Below are positions 23,436-34,472 of a DNA stretch of 64,000 nucleotides, in pieces. The position numbers were made by a program, and so were the translations under genes. The DNA is taken from the NCBI GenBank assembly GCA_015039365.1, contig WION01000261.1:1-64000 (forward strand). The letters run 5' to 3'. Numbering within the stretch: the stretch's first letter is position 1; the number at the start of each line of letters is the position of its first letter. This DNA comes from Amanita rubescens. Its lineage: Eukaryota; Basidiomycota; Agaricomycetes; Agaricales; Amanitaceae. Under the pieces are notes generated by a model. That model did not search any database. It saw only the letters and a program-made list of their open reading frames with translations, and was not told where the DNA came from.

Positions 23436-24605
23436 AAATATCTTGTCAATATAGAGAATTAGGATGAGAAAGAATTGGTCGAGATGATGACGACAAGGCA
23501 GCTGAGAGCGCTAGCTAGACGTGGGGGGTTGATTTGCGACACGCTGCTATGTACTATTTGATTTCCGAGTCGCCGGAGTTGTCCCTTGATAGATGGTTTC
23601 CATGAGTGCTATGCTGTGTGCCGTGATTGCCTATGATTGCGGATCCGAGGACTGCACCCAGCAAGCGAATGGTATGTGACTGCGGTGTACCCCGATGCTG
23701 AAGTGAGTTTGAGCGTATGAACACTGGAGTACTATTTGGTAAACGTTGGCAGACCAAATCAGACGCGGGGGATGGTCGGGTTGATCACTGGCCAGTAATT
23801 ATAGCTCTGATGCCATATTATCTCGCTAATATTGCAAGAGGAGGTAAGTACCTGTAAGTACTCGATAAAGGAAACGTACGAACGGCATAGTCGGACGGAG
23901 GTGACTCGACGCATCGGGCTCGGATCTCGCCGGCATTCATTGATACCCCGGTGCGCTCGCTGGACGCGCACACATTTCTGCAGAGAGTCCACTGGCTCAG
24001 GCGTCGGATCAAACACAATCCGCTCACATACCCAACACCAACCAAATTCAAAGAGAAGATCAAAGAGCGCGAGGCAGGGTGGCAGCTGTCATTGGGGGGC
24101 TGCAACGGTTGTTGGGGTCACCCGAGCATTTTCCCTGTTTTTGCTTCGCCCTCAACACCTCTACAATCATTCCAGGCTCTTCAAATGCCTTTTCGAGACA
24201 CAAACCTGTAAGTCGTCAGATCCGGCGCCTGGGGCGCTATAACTAATCTTACCATCCAGACATGATTAAACGGGTGGTGCGCTGAATGTTATGTGCAGGC
24301 GAACGACTCAGGGAAATGAAGTGGTGGGTGGGGACACCAGGGCTCCCGGTGTGTTTGCTCTATGCTGACCCGACATTCGATCTAATCACGCCTGACGAGC
24401 ACAGTCGCCGAAAGACAAGAGCAGAGACCATGTCCCGGGTTTCCCGATAAATTTCAGTCAACGTCTCTGACCCAGGACTCACCAACATTCCCAGGTCTCG
24501 TGTGGCCGGCACGATGTTCGTTGGATAAAGCTGAAAATATGTTTTGTCGCCGTAGGTACTTTTCTCGCCTGCGCGTCTACCCCGAATGTAATTATTCTGT
24601 TCCAA
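23436..24605. other. Intergenic, no gene recognised
   Basis: Upstream of the pepsin-like copy 1. The part 23560-23620 corresponds to the flanks of the LINE insertion of unit B and is its empty site. From about 23800 to 24600 overlapping short frames appear on both strands with no domain signal and no clear counterpart in unit B. Confidence 0.4.
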
Positions 24606-25506
24606 GGTTTGGTGGTAGTCTCCCCTCTTGCTTTGACAGAAAAAAACTTCTCTCGTGTTTCCACTGTCGTCGTTCCATCTATGCCCTACATACCCCCTCC
24701 TCTTCTGCCATCTTTCTCAAGGAGAAAGACGTGCTCGCATATCTTCGCAGTCTAGAAACAACTGAAACCAAGCTCCAAATTGTTGATTTCGCCGAAACCA
24801 CTGCCTCATCCGCTACCGTGCAACAGTCCCTGCTCCTGTTGTTCCAAGGAAAATGCAAAGATAGAGGGTGCAGTTCAGATTGCTATCGGAGTTAAGAAAG
24901 AGGTTGATTTTGCATCGTGGTATATCAATGTACGTTTTTTCAACAGTAAAATTTTCCTTGTGTTGATTATGAGTGATTAGGTCCTGATCAAAGCGGACAT
25001 GCTGGACTATTACAGCTACAGTATCTGGAAGGAGATCCAACGTACGATCAACGGACAACCATCGCCGTTCGTTTTCTAATGTCTAAACAGAGTGATTCGA
25101 TTCTTAGATCAAGGAGCTCGGCGTCCAAAATTCATCCTTCCTCATGTTTGTGTCAGCCAAAGTGCTAGAGCGGGATAAGGACCATATCGAAGGATTCTCT
25201 CCAGAAGTTACATGGGTCACGCGAGCGTTCGTACAAACGTCGCTCTTCGATCCGTTAGCTAATTGACGACCTGTAAACCACAGTGGAAACTTGGATCTAA
25301 AACGATTGCAATCCGGACCTCAGAGACGGCAGTGTACCCTTGTAAGTCTACATATGCGCTTCGGAAGAGTGCATATATTCACTCACTACGCTAAATGGAT
25401 TAAGAGTCATCGTAATCTTCCACTCAAACTCAACCAATGGAATAGCATCTTTCGATGGGGAATCAAAGCCTCGTACGTTACTTCGCATTGTTCTGCGCCT
25501 CTTGTT
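24606..25506 (+). pseudogene. Prolyl-tRNA synthetase fragment
   Basis: Degenerate copy of 37125-38100. It begins within intron 1 sequence (GTTTGGTGGTAGTCTCC) and passes through [42 protein letters not shown], the exon with [38 protein letters not shown] and [19 protein letters not shown]. It has lost the 5' exon, several internal stretches (e.g. part of the region before YALHTPSSS) and everything after the exon ending near 25480. It stops abruptly at the junction with the USP fragment. It cannot make a working enzyme. Confidence 0.85.
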
Positions 25507-26110
25507 AAGTGTGCGCCCCATGGAGGGACCATAACCGAAACCGATCGGTCTCCGATTGGTGTACGTTTGTTCGTGCGAATCCGCTACGCCATGTCCGTTC
25601 GTAAGCTGGGGTAGGGTCGAGTGAGGGATAGTCTTGAGTTCGGTGGAGATGGACGCAAAAGTGGCCAGATCGTGAAGAAGTTTTGTTGCGATAATCTATG
25701 TGCGGAATGAGCGGCGCCCACGGTGAGCGATGGACGGCCCCTAGGAGAAGGAGCAAGGGTTCCCATGGTTGAGGAGGCCCAGGGGTAGGAAAGCAGCGCG
25801 CTCCCGTTCCTCGAGCTTTTACTGGTTGTACAACTCGTGAGGCGAGGGTTGCTTGCAGACGGCGCTGGCGGACTGCGGCACACGTGGAGATGTCGACGGT
25901 GGCTCAGCACTCAGAGGCTGTGATGCGACCACGACAAGCTGTTTCGAGGATTTTCTGCTGCTCTACTTATAACTCAAGCATCCATCCCTCCCTATCTGTC
26001 ACCGCAGATCTCGTCGCAGGTTATCCTTACCTGCCGGTGGGGTCAAAGCCCGAAAAAATCGCGCTAAGCTGTCAGTCACAGTTGGTGCAGCACTAGGTTA
26101 GACTCACGCA
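25507..26110 (-). pseudogene. USP fragment at the duplication junction
   Basis: Corresponds to 14340-15060 on the same strand: the string after TGTGCG, ATCGGTCTCCGATTGG, CGCTACGCCATGTCC, the GATCGTGAAGAAG block, CATGGTTGAGGAGGCCC and the 5' part to GCAGACTTCGATTGCAAT. Compared with the left copy it has lost about 70 bases around the cysteine box and parts of the N-terminus, so it is a dead fragment. Confidence 0.82.
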
Positions 26111-26486
26111 GACTTCGATTGCAATATCTAATATCACACAACAATGATCAATGTTTCCTGGTGTTAAGTTGATAAACAGGGCCTGGCCAGTGCACTTGGT
26201 GATGTACTCCTTACTTATCACCGTCCATAATACATGTTATTGAGGCTCAAACTGGAAATACATGTAGCACCTGGGTTGTATCACAAGTGGGTGTGTTTGT
26301 CACAAACAAAATGCATTTTGCAATAATGGTCTACTAGTACATCAAAATGAGAGCATATCATGCATATCTGACCATTGAGAAAACAAGTTGGAACAAGATG
26401 ACAAAATTAGGATAACAACTGGAGGTTTGCCCTGAGAATGAAGCTTGCATAGGCATTGTGTGATAGGAATGGAGAACATACCAGAT

Positions 26487-29400
26487 TCAAATATGGGAAA
26501 TCTGATCATACAGAAACATAAACAGATCATCTGGATCTGAAGGTAGCAATGCAGAATTTAGGCGATTCTTCACTTTCTCAACATTGCCCTGCTCCTTGAA
26601 CTGCTTCAAAGCTTCCATCACTGATTCATAAATTGAGTTCATCTTCACCCAGAATGCCTGCTTGACAATGATGAGGATAGCTTGAAAGTGTCAGCTTATA
26701 AGAAAGTAAATTAGGCAGGATGCATTACTAGCTAAGATTTGACAGCCTATTGGCTAATCAAACCAATATCAGTTATGTATATATGTATTAGTCCAGATAA
26801 AAGTTAGAATCTCACAGTTGTGGAAATCCCATCATCTGTTTCTTCCCCAAACAACACAAGAATTTCATCCTAAAGATGACAAAGGGTGAAATTCTAAGGT
26901 CAGTTCAGCACTAGACCTACAACCTGACATGAAGATGAAGATGCCTGCTGAGTCATCTTAAATTGTGTGCTTACCTAAACAGAGGAGAAATTAGAAAAAT
27001 TGTGAATGACAGTAAGTTGTGTTGTACAATCTGTACACAGTAGTATCATCATAAATCTAAAATGCTATACATGTGTCCCACTCACTGGCTGCAAAATCTA
27101 GATGGAGACCTGTAATTGTTAAAAAGAAAGAATATTTCTCACAACCTGTTTTGATCACCAGATGAATAAGAGAAGAGAGTCTACAAGTTTGATGGATATG
27201 AGTAACTTACAAACTGTTGTCAATGTCATTCTATGGTGAAATCTCTACCAGATATATGCACACAAACACTTACATCCTTTCAGTCATGAAATCAGACTGC
27301 AGTCTGGATAAACAAAATGTGTGTTGTATGACATACATACTAGCATTCATTGGTAGAATATTTGCAGGAAGGTGTTGAATGGACTGCCACTCACATCCTA
27401 TTGATCATTCATGTGACAACTTGGTAAAAGACAGTGTGATAATGCCACTGACATACTATCCATTATATCAAGTAATGAGACTAAATGTTTGCCAAAAAAT
27501 GGTACTTACTTCCTGTTATTGGTCATGGAAATGGACTAATGAGAAACCCAGTAAATGAAAGTAGGGTGTCACTTGCATACTGTTGACATGGCATAGAATT
27601 GTCAAGACTGCCATCCAGAAAAAAGTGACATGTTACTCACACGCTACTTATTGGAAGAGACATGGTTAAGACTGCTTTAAAAAGTGTTGTGTCACTCACC
27701 CACTGTTGATGCCTCTGAGATTATGCCCTTTGAGCAAGTAAAAGCATAGTGGACTCACTTCCTGTCAGTCACAACATGACAAGCTATGATACTACCCCCC
27801 AAAAAAGTGTATGCCACTCACTCCCTGTTATTCATGGAATAAGGTGAAATAAGGATAGATCATAAAATAGTAGCATTACTTCTTCCTGTTGGCCATGAGC
27901 TGAATGTGACTACTTGGACAAAAGAGCATGATACACACCAACTGGTGATTAAAGGATGAGATGTATCTGATGAAGGAAAGAAGGGTATCACTTGCTATCT
28001 GTTTATCACAAGATGCTGAGTCTGTATAGCATATGAGAGCATATTGTCACTCACAAACTGTCAATCATAGCATGAGACATGATGGGTCTGGCAGGCAGAA
28101 GAAATGCAATGCTAGTACTCACTGCCTGAGGATTATTAGAGGGGTTGTAATAAAACTAATTGCAAGGAAAAGTAGCTTCCTCACTCACATCCTATTGGTT
28201 ATTGGATGAGTTGTGAAGACTAACTAGTAAACATGATTACTGTGTCACTCACACTCTGTTGTTTATGAGACAGAAAATTGCCTGAAAAAGGTTTAATGGC
28301 TCACTTCCTGTTGGAGATTGAATATGTGGTGTCACTATCTGTAAAAGTGCAATATCACTCACTCCCTGTTGGTCATAGGATTGGACAAGATAAGACTGCC
28401 AGAAATGAAAGGCAGAGTGATACTTGCTTCCTTTTAATTGTGACACAGGATGTGAGATGACATGTTAGACAAGTGTCCAATGTCTCTTACTAGCTGATCA
28501 TAAGGATGAGTTATGTGTGTGATAAAACTACTTCATAATATCACTTACAAACTTGTGGATCACATATGTAAAAATTGTACAACTTCCTGTAAGAGAGGGT
28601 GGCTCACAAGCTATGGTTCATGTCATGATATGCTCAAACTGTCTGACAGATGGAACTTCACTTACATCCTGTTAGTCATGAAATGGGTTGGTGAGACTGC
28701 CTGTCACCTGGGAGAACCAAATGAAGTTCACTCACATACTGAAATTGAAAGGTCCAACTTTGAGACTGCCTTGAAGACAAAATTACAGCATCACTTACAT
28801 CCTAATGAATATGGGATGAAAGAAAGAAGACAGCTAGATGAAAGCGGCATTCACCTTCTGTTGGTCATGGGATTTGACATCCAGCAGATATCCAGCAGAT
28901 ATGTTATGCTGCTTGCCTGCTGTTACAGTGGAGTGTTGCAATGAGGTTGCCCAGCAGTGAAATCACAGTGATGCTTACAAGCTAAATATCATTGTATGAA
29001 AAGGATAGCCATATGAGAAAAGAAGGGGTTGCTCACATACTGAATAGAATGTGATGTGATGTGCAACTGGGAAATAAAGCATCACTCACATTCTTTGGAT
29101 ATACATGTGGTGAGACTGCCTATCAGAAAAATAGTGAAGTTTTACTCACTTCCTGAGGGCATATGATAAGAATACTTCATTAGATACGTTGGGGCCTTAC
29201 TTTCTGTTGATCATATATAATATGTGATAACTCTGGCAGGAAAGAGTACATTGCCACTCACTTTCTGTTGAGAATATGAAGTACAATGAGATGGCCATTC
29301 ATAAAGTGCAATGTCACTTGTCACATACATACTGTTGAAGGGTTGGGGTGTAGAGAATGTGCTCAGCACACCTGAGAAAGAAAAAGAGTAGAGTGTCACT

Positions 29401-31992
29401 TACTTCCTGTTAGCAATGGAAAGGGATGTGGTAAGACTTTTTGGCAAATAAACTAATGTGTCACCTACATTCTTAGTTGCATATGCATCATGGGGTTAGA
29501 TGATCATTGCCACTATGCAAAAAACAAGCACAGTATGACTCACTCTCTGTTAGTGATCAAAGGTAATTGAATGAGAATAGCTTAAGAAGAGGATGATACT
29601 GTTACTTACCTCCTGTTGGTCAGGTATCATTTCTGAGAAGACTGTCCATTAACAAAAAAGCAGTGCCACTAACTTTCTATGTATATTTAATAATGGGCCA
29701 TAGTCAGACATGGGTCAGAGAATACTTACAAACTGTTGGCAATCAGGTGTGATGTTGTGATTAAACATTTTGTTTCACCCACCCACTGTTGGTCATAGGA
29801 TGTCCATAAAATATTTGCCTAATAGATAAAACCAATACTTTACACACTTTCTGATGTGGATGGAGGGATGCAAATGAGGCTTAAGGGCCTATGTAAATTC
29901 TTTACTCACTTCCTATTGTTCATGGAATGCAATTGACAACATTGTTAAAATGCTGTAATGTTACTCACATGCTGTTAATCATCAGAAGAGACATGATGAG
30001 AGTACTTCCTTGCATCAAATTGAATGACACTCACATACTGTTAATTTGGAATGAGACTTGATTAGATATAAAGATTAGTGCACTGACATCCTTTTGGTTG
30101 TGAAAGCATATCAGCATGTACTAATGTGCAGAAATAAGTTTAACAGAGCACTTACTTCCTGCATATGTATTGCACATTAATGTGACAAGAAGGATTTGCC
30201 TATAGGTACAGTAGCACTCACCTCCTGGTACAATGAGCCACCTTATGTACATATCCAAATGTTAAGTAGTTCTTACAGTCTAATTGTTGGCATGAATTCT
30301 GAACAAGAAATGGGACAGGTTCATGCACTTGCTTTTGGTGATGCAATTAGACCTCATTGGCATCAGTTATATTTCATCATCACTTACCCACTGTTGTCTA
30401 TTGCATTAGATCTGGTTGCAGGTACAGTTATAATATTGCTCACTTTCATCAAAAAATGCTAATTTCAAGAAAATTGCATCACTATGTCAGCATACCAGGT
30501 TGAGCAGAATTACACACATCCTTCACCATGGTATTTAGAAAATAAATTTACAGCAAAATGTGAAAGTGCACTCACATTCTAATTCATATTTTTGAACATC
30601 TACTGTTTTAGGTATGGCTATGAAAAGCACAGTACTTACTTTTTTGATGAACTTGCCAAGGCTTAACATTACTAGTCTTCTCAAAGGCATTTACAGCTTA
30701 CCCAAAAGTATGGAAAGCAGTTGAGGGCATTCCAAATAACCTGACTCCATGAAGGCTCATGGTTAACTAGGGCTTGTCTGAAAATTGTCAAAATTTATCA
30801 CTGGAATTTGGAATGTGACTCTCACTTAAGGGCTGACTTGACACAAAGATTAAGATTGTTCATTTGTGTTGAGACAAAGAGCTCATATAGGCTGGTATCA
30901 TCAATTGCATCAGCAGTTTTCTCAGTCAATTCAGAACAGTCCATCTCTGGTGTATCCATGTCTGTTGAACAATGTATTAGTATCTCTCATGATTCAAAAA
31001 ATGTTAATTATTTTCACCTTGCAAGTGCACATATGCCTTTGGAGGAAATTGAACATTTAGAACTTTGGAAAGGTATGTCTCCTGGAAAACAGTGTCAGCT
31101 TTTTCCTCAGCTTTAGCCCACCTATCTGATCCATCTTGTTCATCATTCAATTTAGCATATTCCTGAATCACCAGAGCATCAAATTTGGTGAATGCATTCA
31201 CCAAAGGGACTGTGAATATGTCATTTAGGACACAAAAACGAAATCAATAAAAGCACTGGATTTATTTGTGTCAGCTTACCTTTCCCTGTCCCTTTAGTAA
31301 AGAACTCAAGTTCTGATGATAGAATGGGACGAGAGCCATCCATGGGTATACAATACCTATGAAAATGTTGACCAACTGGCCATGGCCATGTAGAAAAAAA
31401 TTAAGAATACCAAATTGCATGCAACTGATCTCCTACTTCAATTGCAGCAGATCGCCTCTCAATGAATTTCCAAACATCCTGAAGCTCCTTGTTGTCCCCA
31501 GCTTCAAATCCCTGTGAATCATGGAAGATAAAGTTACTTCCAGCATATGTAATCTGGTCCTCTATATTGTGTATGCCTCGCTGAAAATATTGCATATCAA
31601 TCCTAGTAAGTTTATGCAGAAGTTTACTCACCTCCATCGATGGTGCCAAATGCATTGATGAAAGTTCTGATTATTGGTGTCAAAAGGCAACCACAGCCCC
31701 ATAGTATACAGATGAAGATCAAGCATACCTTCAAGCTCAATACCATTTTGATCATATACGATGGGCTTTGTCCCCTTTCCCACACCACAAACCTTCTCAA
31801 GGATAGTGGTCTTGCCTGCATTGGCCCTTCCTATGATGAGAATACGGAAATGGCGGCATTTGTATCGCTCTTTGAGCATATTAACGGAGCCTACACGATG
31901 AGAAATTTGAAGAGTTACTACTAGTAAATGTTGATGTATGCAGATTGCAACGTACATGATTCATTTGTGTTAGAAGCCTCCGACTGCGACAT
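26487..31992 (-). CDS. P-loop GTPase gene with single-codon exon array, copy 2 (best preserved)
   Basis: Begins MSQSEASNTNESC, exon 1 31992-31956 with donor GTACGT. Exon 2 holds the P-loop GRANAGKTTILEK, exon 3 ends LHLAPSME, exon 4 carries RGIHNIEDQ and G3 FHDSQGFE, exon 6 carries G4 FTKFDAL, exon 8 ends FPYFW, and exon 9 is 12 nt (FIKK). Then come 57 exons of exactly one codon plus a 15-nt exon (HFLMK) and a 6-nt exon (EE), from 30578 to 27028. After them are DEILVLFGEETDDG (26869-26816) and a helical exon FWVKMNSIYESVMEALKQF (from 26657). A stop follows at 26489-26487; an alternative splice could extend to 26342. No broken donor or stop codon was seen. GTPases of this kind bind GTP, with switch-dependent oligomerisation in relatives; the role here is unknown. 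Confidence 0.72.
26960..26990 (-). other. Zero-length splice node (AG|GTAAGC), copy 2
   Basis: CTCCTCTGTTTAG directly followed by GTAAGCAC, with no exon between. Position and sequence match the node of copy 1. It follows the ATT codon exon and precedes DEILVLFG. Confidence 0.5.
27028..30578 (-). repeat. Array of 57 one-codon exons and ~57-nt introns, copy 2
   Basis: Reading the minus strand, each unit is acceptor, one codon, donor, at a mean spacing of 60 bases. Codons translate in order as N D, HFLMK (15 nt), W Q T E E D Y H E K W F, K E R N E Y K K E N Y L, Q K D Y D L F L E G E, S D A F I L, EE (6 nt), G E W R Y E Y D Y D F V P I. There are no stops. Most donors are GTGAGT or GTAAGT; at least four are GCAAG-type. 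Acceptors are mostly CAACAG, AACAG or ATAG. Compared with copy 1 about 40 codons are identical at matching positions, while intron interiors have small indels and many substitutions. Confidence 0.8.
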
Positions 31993-32826
31993 GAGTTTTG
32001 CTTGTGCTGGACGGAAACAAGTCCTAGATAGGGACGACAGCCCATTAGAGCGGACCAATGTTTGCGAAGTAGAAAAAAGTACGTTACTAGAGAGCCGCGT
32101 TCAAGAAGCGACGAAGTGGGGGGTCGAGTTATAAGAAGCGGCTGATGATGGAGGTAGCCGGTAACCAGCTTCGATGCTTACTCCATAGGCAAACCCAGAA
32201 CGAGTACATTCTGATCATCTGATAGCACATATATGCTGAGCCTAGGCTCAAATGACTCAGTCACGTCTCCGAATTCGGATTTCGGGTGACGGTACTACGA
32301 TAATGCCTCAGCTGCACTTTGACCACTCGTCTGTAATGAAGCGCGAACCTTATGACATCATTATCGACTCGGGAACAACGCAACTATACGGCAAAGACCC
32401 TTTCAGGTCCACAGATAACGCAGATGGGTGCCGATTACGAGCAGTATCATTGTCTTGGCGCTCGGCGTAATGATCCGATCATGAGATCTGAGAATAGCTG
32501 AGGTTGTGCGATCAGTCATCGATTCGCCATAAACGCAATGGTACGACGAATGACAAGGAGATGCAGATGTACGACCATCCAAAGCATGGTTGGACGATTC
32601 TTGAGAATCCAAGTGTACGTGCTTTAATATACATACTCTTTCCGGGAAGTTGCCATAGCATCGGCTCGGCTGAGGGTCAATCCGGCTGTGCGAGCTCACT
32701 TCCTGCCAACCAATAGCTCAGCGCAACGTATAAGAAATAAAACAAGGGAATGCCCGTAGGTATTACAACAAGCGGCTTGGTCAACTAGAGTCCAGCGACT
32801 AATAGTCGCATGTTCAGCGCTGGTGC

Positions 32827-34373
32827 CTACGATTCTTGGGTTGTTTCATGAAATGGCGCCAACCCAAGTTTTGGCCTTAATTCATTCTCTGTATTAAATA
32901 CGACGTGTGCATTCTTCATAAAACTATGAGGTTCTGTTAGTTTTTGTCAACAGATACAATTGGATTTCACCTGTTGCCTAAAGCCCATGAACCTGAAGGC
33001 CATTCACCCTCGGGCATCACCTGAATTGCCCCGAGACATACATGCTCGTTGTCCGAGTGGCCTTGGTTTGAATAGGTTCCTCCGTGGTTAACAATGGTCC
33101 CGAAGAGCATAAAACTAGAATTGCGCATCAATATCAATATGCTCCTTGAGAGCCTTGCTCACCTATCACGAGTCAACGTCCAATCTTGGCCACCCCATGA
33201 AAAACTTATTTTGGGAAATGGGTGTAAGTTACACCTGAGGATCCAATGCCCATTCCTTTTGACAGCAGTTTCTATCTTGGCGTAGATCTTATCCACCTGT
33301 TCTTGAGGGCCAAATATCGTATCCGTTCCACTGATGATAAGTGTCCGCAATTTCTCTGCTATAACTTCTTCGCCCACTTTGACCTTTCCATTATCGATTG
33401 CCCAGTACGACAAGACTGCTTTTTTCAACCCCACGGCCCCCGCCTTGACGCCTGGATGGTACTCGAGACGACTTTCGTCAAACAACTCCGGATCTCCAAG
33501 CCAGCCGATGAAGAGTTTGGAACCGGTCTCTGCGATGTGGAAAGCAAAGACGCGAGTAAGTCTGTGTTGACCGAGGAGCTCGGCGATAACAGATTTTCCC
33601 TTGTTGAAGGACAAAGCGGGGAAAGCGAAACCGAGAATGCTGATCATTTAAATTTCAGCACAAAAATTCAAGTAGACAAATAGGAGATCGCTAACCCGTC
33701 ATACGGCTGATTGTCAAAGTCTCTTGTGAAGCCCGCTAAAGCACCATATAGGTGTCTTATTACTGTTACGCCTCCAAATATTACATTGCCTTCGTACGCT
33801 CTGCTTTTTTCATCGTTTGAATTGACTTTCAACAAACCCCGCACGCCATACTTAGGCCTATACGTTTTAATGTATAGTGCACCTGACTTGGGTGGTATCT
33901 GCAATATAGTTTTCCGAATATCTGGATTCTCAGGCGGTTCACGAGCAACCCAGAGGTCTGATGATCCAGTATCGACTTTCACTTTGAATACAGTGTTATG
34001 GATGTTGATTCGTGCGACGAAAACATTGTCGTATTCAAATCGATTTGTTTTGTAGTGCTGGAGGTTTATCGTGATCAGCTGCGGGTTCCGCCGTTCAATG
34101 GGTGATGCCGAAACAAACGACCCATCAGCGTGAGGGTCGATATCGTTACCCTGTGGTTGAAATTCAGCATGTCGATAAAATAAGTAGGGGAACATGCCTC
34201 CATACCATGGTAAAAGTCTCGTCATCAGTGTAGGAGTAGTAATTTAATACGCCGTCCATCGTTGAGTTGCTGTCGAGAGGGATGAAGTCATCTTCGCTTT
34301 GTTTGCGACGGGAGCGAGCGGAGAAGGTGACAGTGGCAGTGAGGAGGGTAACCACCAGCTTTGAAAGGATCAT
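32827..34373 (-). CDS. Secreted pepsin-like (A1) protein, second catalytic Asp missing, copy 2
   Basis: Paralogue of 21842-23435. Same signal peptide MILSKLVVTLLTATVTFSA and dibasic site ARSRRKQ, same DTGSSDLW first active site, same replaced second site (LIISGTDTIFGPQEQ), same closing exon (NAHVVFNTEGELRPK and LGLAPF), with a slightly longer tail ending at TAG 32829-32827. In the middle the propeptide/first-lobe exon differs by several substitutions and a few indels. Conservation of both copies as open, correctly spliced frames suggests they are kept despite the missing Asp. A LINE-type element inserted about 100 bp upstream of the start codon, so its promoter may be altered. Confidence 0.7.
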
Positions 34374-34472
34374 CAACAAAGATCTCGTGAACACAGAGAA
34401 AAAGAATTGGTCTGGATGATGACGACAAGGCGACCTTTTATTGCCAATACGTTTTCCGAGTTGCCCGAGTTC

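Larger units (their letters stand above)
14340..25506. repeat. Tandem segmental duplication, unit A
   Basis: Order of blocks: USP 5' part (minus), GTPase gene with intron array (minus), pepsin-like gene (minus), prolyl-tRNA synthetase 5' part (plus). The same order recurs in unit B from 25507. Similarity by eye is high in exons and lower in introns and spacers, so the duplication is not recent. The right end is inside the prolyl-tRNA synthetase fragment, which is fused at about 25506/25507 to the USP fragment of unit B. Confidence 0.8.

Noticed and set aside
23759..24605. Overlapping frames suggesting a small gene upstream of the synthetase fragment
   Set aside because: No domain, no consistent splicing, and no counterpart in unit B of the duplication.
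15968..30578. Regular ~60-bp spacing suggested a CRISPR-like array
   Set aside because: The repeated parts are only splice-site consensus strings, not identical repeats; spacers share internal similarity; no cas genes; the genome is eukaryotic with spliced genes throughout.
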